48,740 bases of DNA from a virus. Below, piece by piece: positions 7,280 to 14,462 of this stretch. The notes beneath the pieces are model-generated. The model saw nothing but the letters and a program-made list of their open reading frames with translations. It did no database searches and was not told the DNA's origin. A program made the position numbers and the translations under genes. Location of the stretch: positions 1 through 48,740 of IMG/VR virus record IMGVR_UViG_3300032278_002677; one strand, given 5' to 3'. The first letter of the stretch is position 1, and each line of letters starts with the position of its first letter.

Positions 7280-7308
7280 ATAATAGTGTATAGCGCATAG
7301 CGCCGCAA
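7280..7308 (-). promoter_or_regulatory. Sigma70-type promoter with GCTAT spacer element
   Basis: The minus strand reads TTGCGG (7308-7303), a 17-bp spacer CGCTATGCGCTATACAC and TATTAT (7285-7280). The GCTAT repeats replace the GCTAG repeats of sister promoters. It follows directly after an intrinsic terminator. Confidence 0.8.
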
Positions 7309-7329
7309 GGGTAATCGGCACATTAGAGC

Positions 7330-7368
7330 AAAGAAAACGGTCGGCCCGGAGCAACAGCCGGACCGACC
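7330..7368 (-). terminator. Intrinsic terminator
   Basis: On the minus strand an 11-bp stem GGTCGGTCCGG/CCGGGCCGACC (one wobble pair) with an 8-nt loop is followed by GTTTTCTTT. It ends transcription of 7384-7647 just before the next promoter and is the clearest terminator in the window. Confidence 0.85.
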
Positions 7369-7383
7369 TTGGCAGCGTGGCAA

Positions 7384-7647
7384 CTAGTGTCCTGTCCGCT
7401 CTTTCAACCGGTGCCGCCTACGGCAGCGGTCGCCCACCGGGAAGCCCCCCTGGGACTCCGGGCCACCGCTTCGCGGGTCGCCCTCGGGCAGCACTTCGCC
7501 GCTGGTGTTGATCTCGTAGTAGGTGGCGCGCCCCCGGTTCTTGATCGCCCGCCCGCACACCATACACGGCTCGTGCGGGCCCACCTGTGCCTCGTTATCG
7601 TAGTAGTCCTGTGTCCGCAGCTCGAACAGGTTCACCGCCTCGGCCAT
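7384..7647 (-). CDS. Small zinc-ribbon-like protein
   Basis: 87 aa from ATG 7647. Cysteines in CMVCGR and a later GDRCRRRH suggest a partial zinc-binding site. Its start lies 8 nt after a run of 12 G on the coding strand and overlaps the end of the preceding gene by 16 nt. A one-base gain in the G-run would fuse the two proteins in frame. It is followed by a strong terminator. Confidence 0.6.
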   Translation of the reverse strand: MAEAVNLFELRTQDYYDNEAQVGPHEPCMVCGRAIKNRGRATYYEINTSGEVLPEGDPRSGGPESQGGFPVGDRCRRRHRLKERTGH

Positions 7648-8234
7648 GGTGCCGCCCCCCCCCCCCAGAACTGGTCCGTGGTGCCGGTCGCCGGGTCCGG
7701 CTCGACGCTGCCCTCGGCCGCGCGTTCGGCTGCGTGGCGTTCCTCCACTTCCGCCTTATCACGTTCCGCCCTTGCGGCACGCTCAATCACCAGTGCGGCC
7801 CGCAGGTCGTCGCTCAGGTTGTAGTCAATAAGGCACCCCCACAGGGTGCTGGCGAACCCGCGCGCCAGCGCGGCCACCCGTGGGTCCTGTGCAGTCCGCA
7901 GGACCGCCAGGTGGGCCATGGCACCCCGAGCCTGCTTAAGTGCCGCGCGGAACGCCGCATGGTCGTGTGCCGCGTTCACGGCCCGCTCATGGCCGCGCAG
8001 CTCTGCGAGCGGTGCCGCCAGGGCCCGGTACACGTTGCGCCCTATCTCCGCTCGCCACGCATCGGCGTCCTCGCCCACGTTGAACTGCTCGGCGGTAAGT
8101 TTGATCGCCCGCCGGTTCACCCATGCGCGCCGCTCGGCCAGCGTCACCATCGTGGTCGGCCATGCCTGCTGCGCGATCAGTTCCCGCCCCATGGTGCGCC
8201 CGTATTCTCGCTCATCCGCCGTCGTGGCTGCCAT
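7632..8234 (-). CDS. Unknown early protein ending in a poly-G tract
   Basis: 200 aa from ATG 8234 behind GAGGAAGGGC. Largely helical and alanine/arginine-rich, with a charged helix near residues 160-180 (ERAARAERDKAEVEERHAAE). No domain recognised. The last codons are read through G12 (FWGGGAAPWPRR-stop); with G13 the frame would continue into the 7384-7647 protein. Confidence 0.6.
   Translation of the reverse strand: MAATTADEREYGRTMGRELIAQQAWPTTMVTLAERRAWVNRRAIKLTAEQFNVGEDADAWRAEIGRNVYRALAAPLAELRGHERAVNAAHDHAAFRAALKQARGAMAHLAVLRTAQDPRVAALARGFASTLWGCLIDYNLSDDLRAALVIERAARAERDKAEVEERHAAERAAEGSVEPDPATGTTDQFWGGGAAPWPRR
7655..7666. repeat. 12-bp C/G homopolymer
   Basis: Twelve consecutive C on the plus strand, read as G12 by the gene ending at 7632. 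Homopolymers this long are slippage-prone in replication and can cause ribosomal or polymerase slippage. It could also be a sequencing-length error. Confidence 0.9.
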
Positions 8235-8255
8235 GCCGCTGCCCTTCCTCGGTGT

Positions 8256-8278
8256 GGCGGCCGGTTCGTCCGGCCGCC
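8256..8278. other. Perfect 9-bp GC hairpin in leader
   Basis: Arms ggcggccgg/ccggccgcc with loop ttcgt. On the minus strand it lies directly upstream of the ribosome site of the 7632-8234 gene and after the stop of the ArdC-like gene. It may act as an mRNA end or processing element; there is no U-tract. Confidence 0.6.
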
Positions 8279-8290
8279 GGTCTGCCTGTG

Positions 8291-9160
8291 TTACGCGGCC
8301 ACCGCCTGCTGCTGCTCGGCCTGCACCGCCAGTATGGTCGCCACAGTGCCGGTGACTTCCTTCGCCAGGCCCATCAGGGTCCGCACCACGTTGCCCTCGC
8401 CCACGTAGTGCTCTATGTAGGCCCACGCGTTGCCGGTCTGGTCCACGTCGTACATCCCTGCGATCACCGCCGCGGCAGCCTCTGCCACCGCCTCGGCGTT
8501 CGCGGTCGGCTCTGCCAGTATCGCGCGCCCTTGCGCGTGCAGCCACTGGTCGTGCGCCGCGTGCGCCAGCTCGTGCCACCAGGTCCGCTGGTCCGTCGTG
8601 TACAGCCGCACCAGGTTGGCGCTCGGCCGGTACAGCCCGCGCGCACCACCACCGCTGTAGCCTGCATACTCGACCGTCAGGCCCATCGCCTCAGCGACCT
8701 CGGCCAGCGGTGGCGCGGTCGCGGGTTCGTAGTCGTAGCTGGGCAGCGGGTCGCCCTCGGTGGCGCTTAAGTCAAACACCGCCTGCGGCCTGAATCCCGT
8801 CACTATCGTGTGTTCCGTTTCCTCGCCGCCCTCGTCGGTGTCCTTGACGGTGCGCGTGTTCGGCGCCCATATCCACACCGCGTGCGCGCCCTGTGTCACG
8901 TTGCGCCCCACCTGCTGCCATGCACCATACCCACGCGCGTCCGTCGCTCCCTGCATCAGGAGCATCCACTGGTTGCCAGCGCTCAGGTTGTGCATCGGGG
9001 TCACGTCGTCGGGGTGCCGCTCTATCAGGGTCTGCTCGATCAGGTCAGCAATCTGCCCTGTGCGGAACCGCTCGATCAGCGCGTCGGTCGCCTTGGTGAC
9101 TGCTGCCTCACGGCGCTCGCGGGCTGCTGCCTGTGCTGGGGTCTGCTTCCGTGCTGCCAT
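8291..9160 (-). CDS. ArdC-like antirestriction protein
   Basis: 289 aa from ATG 9160. Residues about 15-130 match the ArdC N-terminal single-strand-DNA-binding domain (GNQWMLLMQGA, WQQVGRNVTQGAHAVWIWAP). The C-terminal part is a zincin-like domain with HELAH at residues 196-200 and a downstream glutamate-rich helix (NAEAVAEAAAAVI) that can supply the third zinc ligand. ArdC proteins protect incoming DNA from host restriction. The gene has its own promoter at 9216-9245 and lies in the early block, fitting immediate expression on entry. Confidence 0.85.
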   Translation of the reverse strand: MAARKQTPAQAAARERREAAVTKATDALIERFRTGQIADLIEQTLIERHPDDVTPMHNLSAGNQWMLLMQGATDARGYGAWQQVGRNVTQGAHAVWIWAPNTRTVKDTDEGGEETEHTIVTGFRPQAVFDLSATEGDPLPSYDYEPATAPPLAEVAEAMGLTVEYAGYSGGGARGLYRPSANLVRLYTTDQRTWWHELAHAAHDQWLHAQGRAILAEPTANAEAVAEAAAAVIAGMYDVDQTGNAWAYIEHYVGEGNVVRTLMGLAKEVTGTVATILAVQAEQQQAVAA

Positions 9161-9215
9161 GCCGCTGCCCTTTCCTTTTCCTTGGTGCGTCGCCTTGTTG
9201 CTCGGCCGTGCTTAT

Positions 9216-9245
9216 ATACTAGCGCATAGCCCATAGCCGTGTCAA
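9216..9245 (-). promoter_or_regulatory. Sigma70-type promoter of the ArdC-like gene
   Basis: The minus strand reads TTGACA (9245-9240), an 18-bp spacer with GGCTATGGGCTATG and TAGTAT (9221-9216). The 234 bp upstream, to 9480, hold no convincing gene. Confidence 0.8.
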
Positions 9246-9479
9246 GGGCAGCACGGCACTAGGTTGCGTCACGTGTCTTGGTTTCTCGTCTTTTTTCGAC
9301 GCGCCCCGCGCGGAATCCCGCCACCACCGGGCCAGCGCGTGCCGTAGATTCCACCGGCGTGCCGCGCAGCGCCCTGGTGTCGTCGTGGTGATCCCCGAGC
9401 CTGCCCTGCTATCGCATAGCCCTCCCCGTACGTGGCGACGCCGCCCCGGATGGCGGCCGCCGTCTGTGCGCCCTACTGA

Positions 9480-9707
9480 TCACCACCTACCCCGGATCAC
9501 CTGGCGCACCACGTAGCCCACGCGCCGTCGATCGAAAACCCACCAGATCAGCCGCATCGCCGACCACCACGGGCGTATCTCGATCCGATACACCGCCAGC
9601 GGGTTCCCCGCGTAGGCGCACCGGCCCGCATAGGTCACCCACCACACCTCACCGGCACCCGCCGGTATGCTCGCCACGGCCGCTATCCGATCCCACCGCG
9701 TACTCAT
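9480..9707 (-). CDS. Unknown tryptophan-rich small protein
   Basis: 75 aa, start ATG 9707 overlapping the upstream stop (ATGA). Aromatic- and arginine-rich (VWWVTYAGRCAYAGNPLAVY, WWSAMRLIWWVFDRRRVGY), perhaps a small membrane-associated or beta-rich protein. No family recognised. Confidence 0.5.
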   Translation of the reverse strand: MSTRWDRIAAVASIPAGAGEVWWVTYAGRCAYAGNPLAVYRIEIRPWWSAMRLIWWVFDRRRVGYVVRQVIRGRW

Positions 9708-9916
9708 GATCGGTCCCCCAGCGCTGCTGATATCGCAGTCTCCACGAACCGCGCGACCTTGGTCGCCAGGTCACCCTCGATTTCGCCCGTGCTGCGCAGA
9801 ATCACATCCACGTCATCATCGGTTAGCAGATACGCCACCGCATGGCCGTTGGCGACCCACGCGCCGCCCGTCTCGACCGCCCGCAGCTCCACCTGCACGG
9901 ACCCCTCTATCTTCAC
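9704..9916 (-). CDS. Unknown small protein
   Basis: 70 aa if it starts at GTG 9916, chosen because GGAGG lies 9 nt upstream and the upstream gene stops 4 nt before. An ATG at 9937 would add 7 residues. The sequence has strand-forming segments and an acidic DDDVDVIL motif, then a helix ARFVETAISAAL. No family recognised. Confidence 0.55.
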   Translation of the reverse strand: MKIEGSVQVELRAVETGGAWVANGHAVAYLLTDDDVDVILRSTGEIEGDLATKVARFVETAISAALGDRS

Positions 9917-9920
9917 GGCC

Positions 9921-10205
9921 TCACCCCTCCCCGCCATCTGGTGGGTACCCGACCAGCGCCCCGGACACGCACAGCCAACACCCACACTCCTGTGGGGCAG
10001 AGCAACCCAAGACCGTGCGGGTCCGCTCCCAGCGCCTGCCCGCGTGGCCCTGCTCGACTATCAGCACATAGTCCGCCGGATCGTCGCCCATCAGCTGGGT
10101 CTCCACGTACCCCTTCACCTCCGCTGCAGTCCCGAAATTATCGCCGCCGGCATAAACATCATGAGTCTGACCCGTCCGCCACACCACATGCACCTCGAAG
10201 CTCAT
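9921..10205 (-). CDS. Unknown small early protein
   Basis: 94 aa from ATG 10205 behind CACCAAGGAAGGAC. It opens with strands (MSFEVHVVWRTGQTHDVY) and ends with a cysteine cluster (CSAPQECGCWLC) that could bind a metal. First gene of the unit driven by the promoter at 10252-10281. Confidence 0.6.
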   Translation of the reverse strand: MSFEVHVVWRTGQTHDVYAGGDNFGTAAEVKGYVETQLMGDDPADYVLIVEQGHAGRRWERTRTVLGCSAPQECGCWLCVSGALVGYPPDGGEG

Positions 10206-10251
10206 CAGGTCGTCCTTCCTTGGTGTTTCGGTTCTCGTCGCATCTGTGGGC

Positions 10252-10281
10252 AGTATAGCGCCTAGCGCGCAGCGGTGTCAA
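10252..10281 (-). promoter_or_regulatory. Sigma70-type promoter with GCTAG spacer element
   Basis: The minus strand reads TTGACA (10281-10276), an 18-bp spacer with GCGCTAGGCGC and TATACT (10257-10252). This is the closest to consensus of the set. Confidence 0.85.
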
Positions 10282-10324
10282 CCCCTATCGCCTACACCCA
10301 CGCACTATTCCCACGATCCGCCCG

Positions 10325-10762
10325 CTACACTCCATGCACTGCATGATCCGCCCGTCCCTCGTACGAGTCCCAGTCACGGCGGTCGTCCGCGCACCGGCGG
10401 TAGAGCCTGCCCGAGTCTGAGTGTTCGTCTGGTTCGGCCCCGTGTCGCACCACCACGCCCCAGAGGGCGTCCAGGCGGGCCTTGAGCATGCTTTGGGTCG
10501 CCAGGCGGTGCGTGGCGGCCAGATAGCCGACATCGCACCGGTAGGTCCGCCACGCACCGTCATAGCAGCCCTGCTCGTGGATATCCTCGGAGCCATCAGG
10601 CACCGCGCTACCGATCGAATGTGCGTCGGCCAGCAACTCCCGGATGTCCTCGCTGGAGATGTGCACCCATTGCGTGGTGGCATCCCACCGGAGGGCGTGC
10701 CAACAGTACCGCGCGCGCTGCCGTTGGTCTCTATATGTGAGAAGTCGTGTCCTATCGCTCAT
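10325..10762 (-). CDS. Unknown early protein
   Basis: 145 aa from ATG 10762; GGAGG lies about 12 nt upstream. Rich in arginine and tryptophan, with ISSEDIRELLADAHSIG and a C-terminal RRCADDRRDWDSYEGRADH. No family recognised. A GGCGGGC/GCCCGCC hairpin (10810-10829) lies between this gene and the one before it. Confidence 0.55.
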   Translation of the reverse strand: MSDRTRLLTYRDQRQRARYCWHALRWDATTQWVHISSEDIRELLADAHSIGSAVPDGSEDIHEQGCYDGAWRTYRCDVGYLAATHRLATQSMLKARLDALWGVVVRHGAEPDEHSDSGRLYRRCADDRRDWDSYEGRADHAVHGV

Positions 10763-10840
10763 CGTGGTGTCTCGCCTCCTGGGGTTCGTGTCTCGGTTCT
10801 CTCAGCGTCGGCGGGCCCGGATGCCCGCCCGGCCGCCGTG

Positions 10841-11116
10841 CTACTCTGGCACCTCAATGCCGTATCGTCTGTGAGCCACCTGTGCGGTGATCCGCGCTAG
10901 GCTGTTAATGTAGTGGTTCATCGAGCCGGCGCCGCCCGCCGCCTCGTGCAGCCACGCAGCCAGCCGCCCCAGCGCATACTCGGTGCCCTCGTCGCCGAGC
11001 TCGCGGGCGTCCCGCTCTGCCAGTTCCACGCTCTCCATCGCTTCCCACAGCTGCCGCTTCGCCGCTACCAGGGCATCGCATAGCCCATCCTGTGTGTTGG
11101 TTATCGTGTAGCTCAT
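10841..11116 (-). CDS. Unknown small helical early protein
   Basis: 91 aa from ATG 11116 behind ACCAAGGAAGGAC. A coiled helix (AAKRQLWEAMESVELAERDA) is followed by ALGRLAAWLHEAAGGAG. No family recognised. Confidence 0.6.
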   Translation of the reverse strand: MSYTITNTQDGLCDALVAAKRQLWEAMESVELAERDARELGDEGTEYALGRLAAWLHEAAGGAGSMNHYINSLARITAQVAHRRYGIEVPE

Positions 11117-11169
11117 CCTGCTGTCCTTCCTTGGTTCGTGGCCCATATGGCCGCCCGTCGAGCGCTGCG

Positions 11170-11430
11170 CTAGCTCCTGCGCAGCACCATCACATCTACC
11201 CAATCACTCACCAGCACGTCGCCCACGTGCAGCGGCAGCGCGGCAGCGGCCATCTGAACCTCGCACACCGTCACGTCGCCGCTCCGGTATTGGCGGCCTG
11301 CGATCGCCAGCGCGTCGGTCCACCGCATCCGCGCGTCCACCAACGCCAGCTTGCCCGCCCGCACCTGGTCTGCCACCTGCGCCGCGTCCGTCGTCCCTAT
11401 CCTGCGGTACTGTGCTGTCCGGGTTGCCAT
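11170..11430 (-). CDS. Unknown small early protein
   Basis: 86 aa from ATG 11430 behind CACCAAGGAAGGGC. Contains AAQVADQVRAGKLALVDARM and a strand-rich C-terminus ending VSDWVDVMVLRRS. It is the first gene transcribed leftward from the divergent regulatory region. Confidence 0.6.
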   Translation of the reverse strand: MATRTAQYRRIGTTDAAQVADQVRAGKLALVDARMRWTDALAIAGRQYRSGDVTVCEVQMAAAALPLHVGDVLVSDWVDVMVLRRS

Positions 11431-11487
11431 CCTGCTGCCCTTCCTTGGTGTTCGGTGCTGCTGGGTTCGTTGCTCGTCCCTGTGCAT

Positions 11488-11516
11488 ATACTAGCAGCTA
11501 GCCGCTAGCGTGTCAA
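11488..11516 (-). promoter_or_regulatory. Leftward promoter of the divergent region
   Basis: The minus strand reads TTGACA (11516-11511), a 17-bp spacer CGCTAGCGGCTAGCTGC and TAGTAT (11493-11488). The plus-strand reading of the spacer contains GCCGCTAG, the core of the iterons at 1217-1276. Confidence 0.85.
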
Positions 11517-11886
11517 GAGTTATTCGGGGAAATCTTGGAGGGGAGCACCAACGTGAGCACAAACGAGCCGCCAGCGTTGCGGTGGCAGTGTCAAGCCCGC
11601 GCGGTGGAGTCGCGCCGAACATACGACCGGCCACCCCCGCGCTGGTAGGTGGCCGATCCCAAGGAAAGACCCGCCCTGTGTTGGCAGCAGAACGGTAGGC
11701 TGCACCCCGGCCAGGACGGCCGCCGGCGGTGCAGTTCATCCTCATGATGTCATGCTCCACCCCGTGTGGCAAGGTTGACACGCTAGCCGCCATCCGCTAT
11801 CCTCAGGGCAGACATAGACCGCCGGGCAGGCAGCACGACGGCGATCACCCCTGCCCGGCCACTCCACCACCAAGGAAGGGTTTCTC
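11517..11886. promoter_or_regulatory. Divergent early control region
   Basis: 370 bp between leftward and rightward transcription units. It holds the rightward promoter at 11775-11803 and a leader with CACCAAGGAAGGG before ATG 11887. A possible 31-codon plus-strand frame starts at GTG 11553 behind GGAGGGGAG and stops at an in-frame TAG (11646-11648), then reopens at GTG. It lies upstream of the only visible plus promoter, so I do not call it a gene. Confidence 0.6.
11775..11803 (+). promoter_or_regulatory. Rightward promoter for the recombination/clamp operon
   Basis: The plus strand reads TTGACA (11775-11780), a 17-bp spacer CGCTAGCCGCCATCCGC and TATCCT (11798-11803). It shares the CGCTAG spacer element with the leftward promoters, so one regulator could control both directions. 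Confidence 0.8.
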
Positions 11887-13107
11887 ATGGGCACCCCCGA
11901 TCCTCCGACACTCGAACCGGACGAAGCCGCGGCACTCGCTGACGAGATGGCCGCAGGTGCGCCCGGCTCCGATGATGAGTTCGCTGCGATCGACCAGATG
12001 GACAGCGAGCAGATCGACGCACACCTTGACGGCACCCACCCGCTGCTCGGCGCGCTGTTTTACCGGTTCACGATCAAGCGCGGGAAGTCCAAGGGCAAGG
12101 AAGTCGTGGGAATCAGCTGGGCCGCGGTGAACGCCGCCGCGCTCCACATGGGCCGCCACGGCAACGCGATCCACATGAGCGACCTGCGCGTGGAAGAAAC
12201 GGTCGATGACATGAGGGTCACCGTGCTGGCGACGTGCAAGGAAGGCAGCCGCTATGGCGGATTCAACGAGCCGCTGCTGGAGCCGGGCGACCCTAAGTCG
12301 AGCTTCACATTCCGGTACGCGCTGTCCAAGGCGCAGCGAAACGCGATCAAGCCCTTGATCCCGATGGAGCTGCTGGTGCAGCTGTATGCGGCCTGGAAGG
12401 CATCGCAGCAGCGCCCCGCGCGGGAGATTACCGTGCAGGACGACCGCACCGCGGTGGCGGACTCACCCGGCCAGATGGGCACTGGCAGAGAGCCGCCCGT
12501 GGCGCAGCGGGCAGCCTTCACCCTCTGGTCCACGGTGGCGAAGCGCATGGGTGACGCGGCGCCGACCGCGGACGAGTGGGCCGCGTACCTCCATGACAAG
12601 TACGGGGTGGAGTCGCGCACCGAGATGAGCGCCGAGCAGTGGACGGACCTGCGGAACTCGCTTGAACACGCGAAGTTGGCGACCGACGGTGCCCTGTTGA
12701 AGCTGGCAGCCCGGATCAAGCAAGGGAGCTTCGACCTGCCCGGCGACGGCTTCGGGATCGTGGACGCTGAGGCGGTGTGTTGGTTGACCCCCGCGGGTGT
12801 CCTGCACTACTCCGGCGGGCTCAACGGTGGCTTGGCAGACCAGGCCGCCTACCTGCGCGAGATGAGCCGGTACAACGCCAGCCGCAACGCAAACTTTGAC
12901 GGCGCGCTGGATGCGCGTGCCGGCGAGGTGCTACCTAACTCGCCGGACGCTCCCGCGATGCTAAAGTTGATCGCTGACCCCTCGAAGCGCGTCCACGCCC
13001 ATGCGCTGCTCCTGTTGGTGCCGGAGGAGTGGGCCAGCGCCTATGGCGACAGCGCTGCGGACGTGATCCGCACCTACCTGCCCGCCAACGGGAGGGCGAC
13101 CGCATGA
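11887..13107 (+). CDS. Putative single-strand annealing recombination protein
   Basis: 406 aa from ATG 11887. Residues about 55-180 have the arrangement of Rad52/Erf-type phage annealing proteins: a helix ISWAAVNAAALHMGRHG, strands SDLRVEETVDDMRVTVLATC, then YALSKAQRNAIKPLIPMELL. The C-terminal half has no recognised fold. It is followed by the sliding clamp with an ATGA overlap, consistent with recombination-coupled replication. The assignment rests on pattern, not on a clear motif. Confidence 0.5.
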   Translation: MGTPDPPTLEPDEAAALADEMAAGAPGSDDEFAAIDQMDSEQIDAHLDGTHPLLGALFYRFTIKRGKSKGKEVVGISWAAVNAAALHMGRHGNAIHMSDLRVEETVDDMRVTVLATCKEGSRYGGFNEPLLEPGDPKSSFTFRYALSKAQRNAIKPLIPMELLVQLYAAWKASQQRPAREITVQDDRTAVADSPGQMGTGREPPVAQRAAFTLWSTVAKRMGDAAPTADEWAAYLHDKYGVESRTEMSAEQWTDLRNSLEHAKLATDGALLKLAARIKQGSFDLPGDGFGIVDAEAVCWLTPAGVLHYSGGLNGGLADQAAYLREMSRYNASRNANFDGALDARAGEVLPNSPDAPAMLKLIADPSKRVHAHALLLLVPEEWASAYGDSAADVIRTYLPANGRATA

Positions 13108-14462
13108 AGATACGTGTGGAACGCGATGCCCTCCGGGATGTAGTTGAGCGCTGCCAGCGCGCCATCCGCGGCGCGTCCTTCTTGCCCGCACTCGACCACC
13201 TGCACCTGGTGGCGGAAGATGAGCGCCTGACCGTCCACGCGACGGACCAAAGCCTGGCGATCGTGGCGCGGTGCGATGCCGATATCGAAGAGCCCGGCGA
13301 GCGCCTACTGCCGGCCAAACGCATGGCCGCGCTGCTGCGCGCGATGCCCGGCGACACCATCACGATGGCCCCCTACGGTGCCCATGGGACGCTGCTGCGA
13401 TGTGGTGGAGGCCGCTGGCACCTCAATGCCGTGCCGGTGGATGAATTCCCACCGATGCCCGAGATGGGCGACACCCCCTGGGAGGTGGACGGGCAGGCAC
13501 TTCTGCGAATGACCCGCATGGTCGAGTACGCCGCCAACGAGTCGTACGGGCAGTACTTCACTAGCGTGGTGATGATCCACCAGGACGCCGACGCGGTAGA
13601 CGTGGTGGCACTCGAAAGCCGCCGCATCGCCTGGGTGCGCCGCCCCTATGATGACGCGATGCCGTGCCCAGACACGCTCGGCGATATTCTCCTGCCGGTT
13701 GCGGATGTCAGGCTGCTCCCGGCGGTGTTCCAGGGTGCCACCCGGCTGCGCATCGACCGGCAGGACAATATGGTGGTGGTCGAAGATACAAGCGCCCTGC
13801 ACACCACCATGGGGATCAGGCAGGTGGATGGCGAATTCCCAACCTACGCGCAGCTGTACCCGGCCGACTCCCCGGTGATCCTGCACGTGGACGCGCAGGA
13901 ACTCCGGCAGGTGCTGCGCCGCGTGATGCTCTTCGCCAACCCCAAGACGGCGAGCGTGGTGCTGGTAGCGATGCCGGACTGCTTGAGTGTGGGCGCCGAC
14001 ACCGCCGACTTTGGGAAAGCAATCGAAACACTGCCGTGCGAGTACCAAGGCGATAAGCCCTACGTGTGCGGCCTCCGGGCCAGCTTCCTGATTGACATTA
14101 TAGCGGCACTGCCCCAGGGTAGCATCACCCTGCGGGCACCCCACCCACTCTACGCGCAGGAGATTGGACCGGTGGAGCCTCTGCCTGACAACCAGATCAC
14201 CCGGCACCTAGTCATGCCCGTACGGATCGAAGGCCCCGATGTGGCGCTCGCGCAGGAGCAGGCTGCTGCTGTGATGGGCGACGACATCAAGGCCACAATA
14301 CAGGAGATGGTCCAAGATGCCGAGCAAAACCACGCCGACCGACGGCACACCCAACGCGAAGCCGCCGAAGCCGAGCGCGAAGCCGAAGGCGAGCAGGACG
14401 CGCGCGAAGCCGACGCCGACGACGAAGCCAGCCCCGACAGCGAAGGCTACCCCGGCGAATGA
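13104..14462 (+). CDS. dnaN: DNA polymerase III beta sliding clamp
   Basis: 452 aa from ATG 13104, overlapping the previous stop (ATGA). The opening MKIRVERDALRDVVERCQRA and later blocks LHLVAEDERLTVHATDQSLA, RLRIDRQDNMVVVEDTSALH and GEFPTYAQLYP match the three repeated domains of bacterial beta clamps. The rest of the clamp ends near residue 390. A highly charged Glu/Asp/Arg tail of about 60 residues is not part of known clamps and is read over the start of the next gene. No DNA polymerase is seen in the window, so the clamp may recruit a host polymerase (inference). Confidence 0.9.
   Translation: MKIRVERDALRDVVERCQRAIRGASFLPALDHLHLVAEDERLTVHATDQSLAIVARCDADIEEPGERLLPAKRMAALLRAMPGDTITMAPYGAHGTLLRCGGGRWHLNAVPVDEFPPMPEMGDTPWEVDGQALLRMTRMVEYAANESYGQYFTSVVMIHQDADAVDVVALESRRIAWVRRPYDDAMPCPDTLGDILLPVADVRLLPAVFQGATRLRIDRQDNMVVVEDTSALHTTMGIRQVDGEFPTYAQLYPADSPVILHVDAQELRQVLRRVMLFANPKTASVVLVAMPDCLSVGADTADFGKAIETLPCEYQGDKPYVCGLRASFLIDIIAALPQGSITLRAPHPLYAQEIGPVEPLPDNQITRHLVMPVRIEGPDVALAQEQAAAVMGDDIKATIQEMVQDAEQNHADRRHTQREAAEAEREAEGEQDAREADADDEASPDSEGYPGE

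Noticed and set aside
9246-9479. Possible small basic frames and a T6 run in the gap upstream of the ArdC-like promoter
   Set aside because: Frames are under 32 codons and lack good starts; the T-run is not preceded by a stem.
11553-11648. 31-codon plus-strand frame with a good ribosome site, stopping at TAG and reopening in frame
   Set aside because: It lies upstream of the only rightward promoter I can see and has no recognisable protein pattern; the in-frame TAG alone is not evidence for readthrough.
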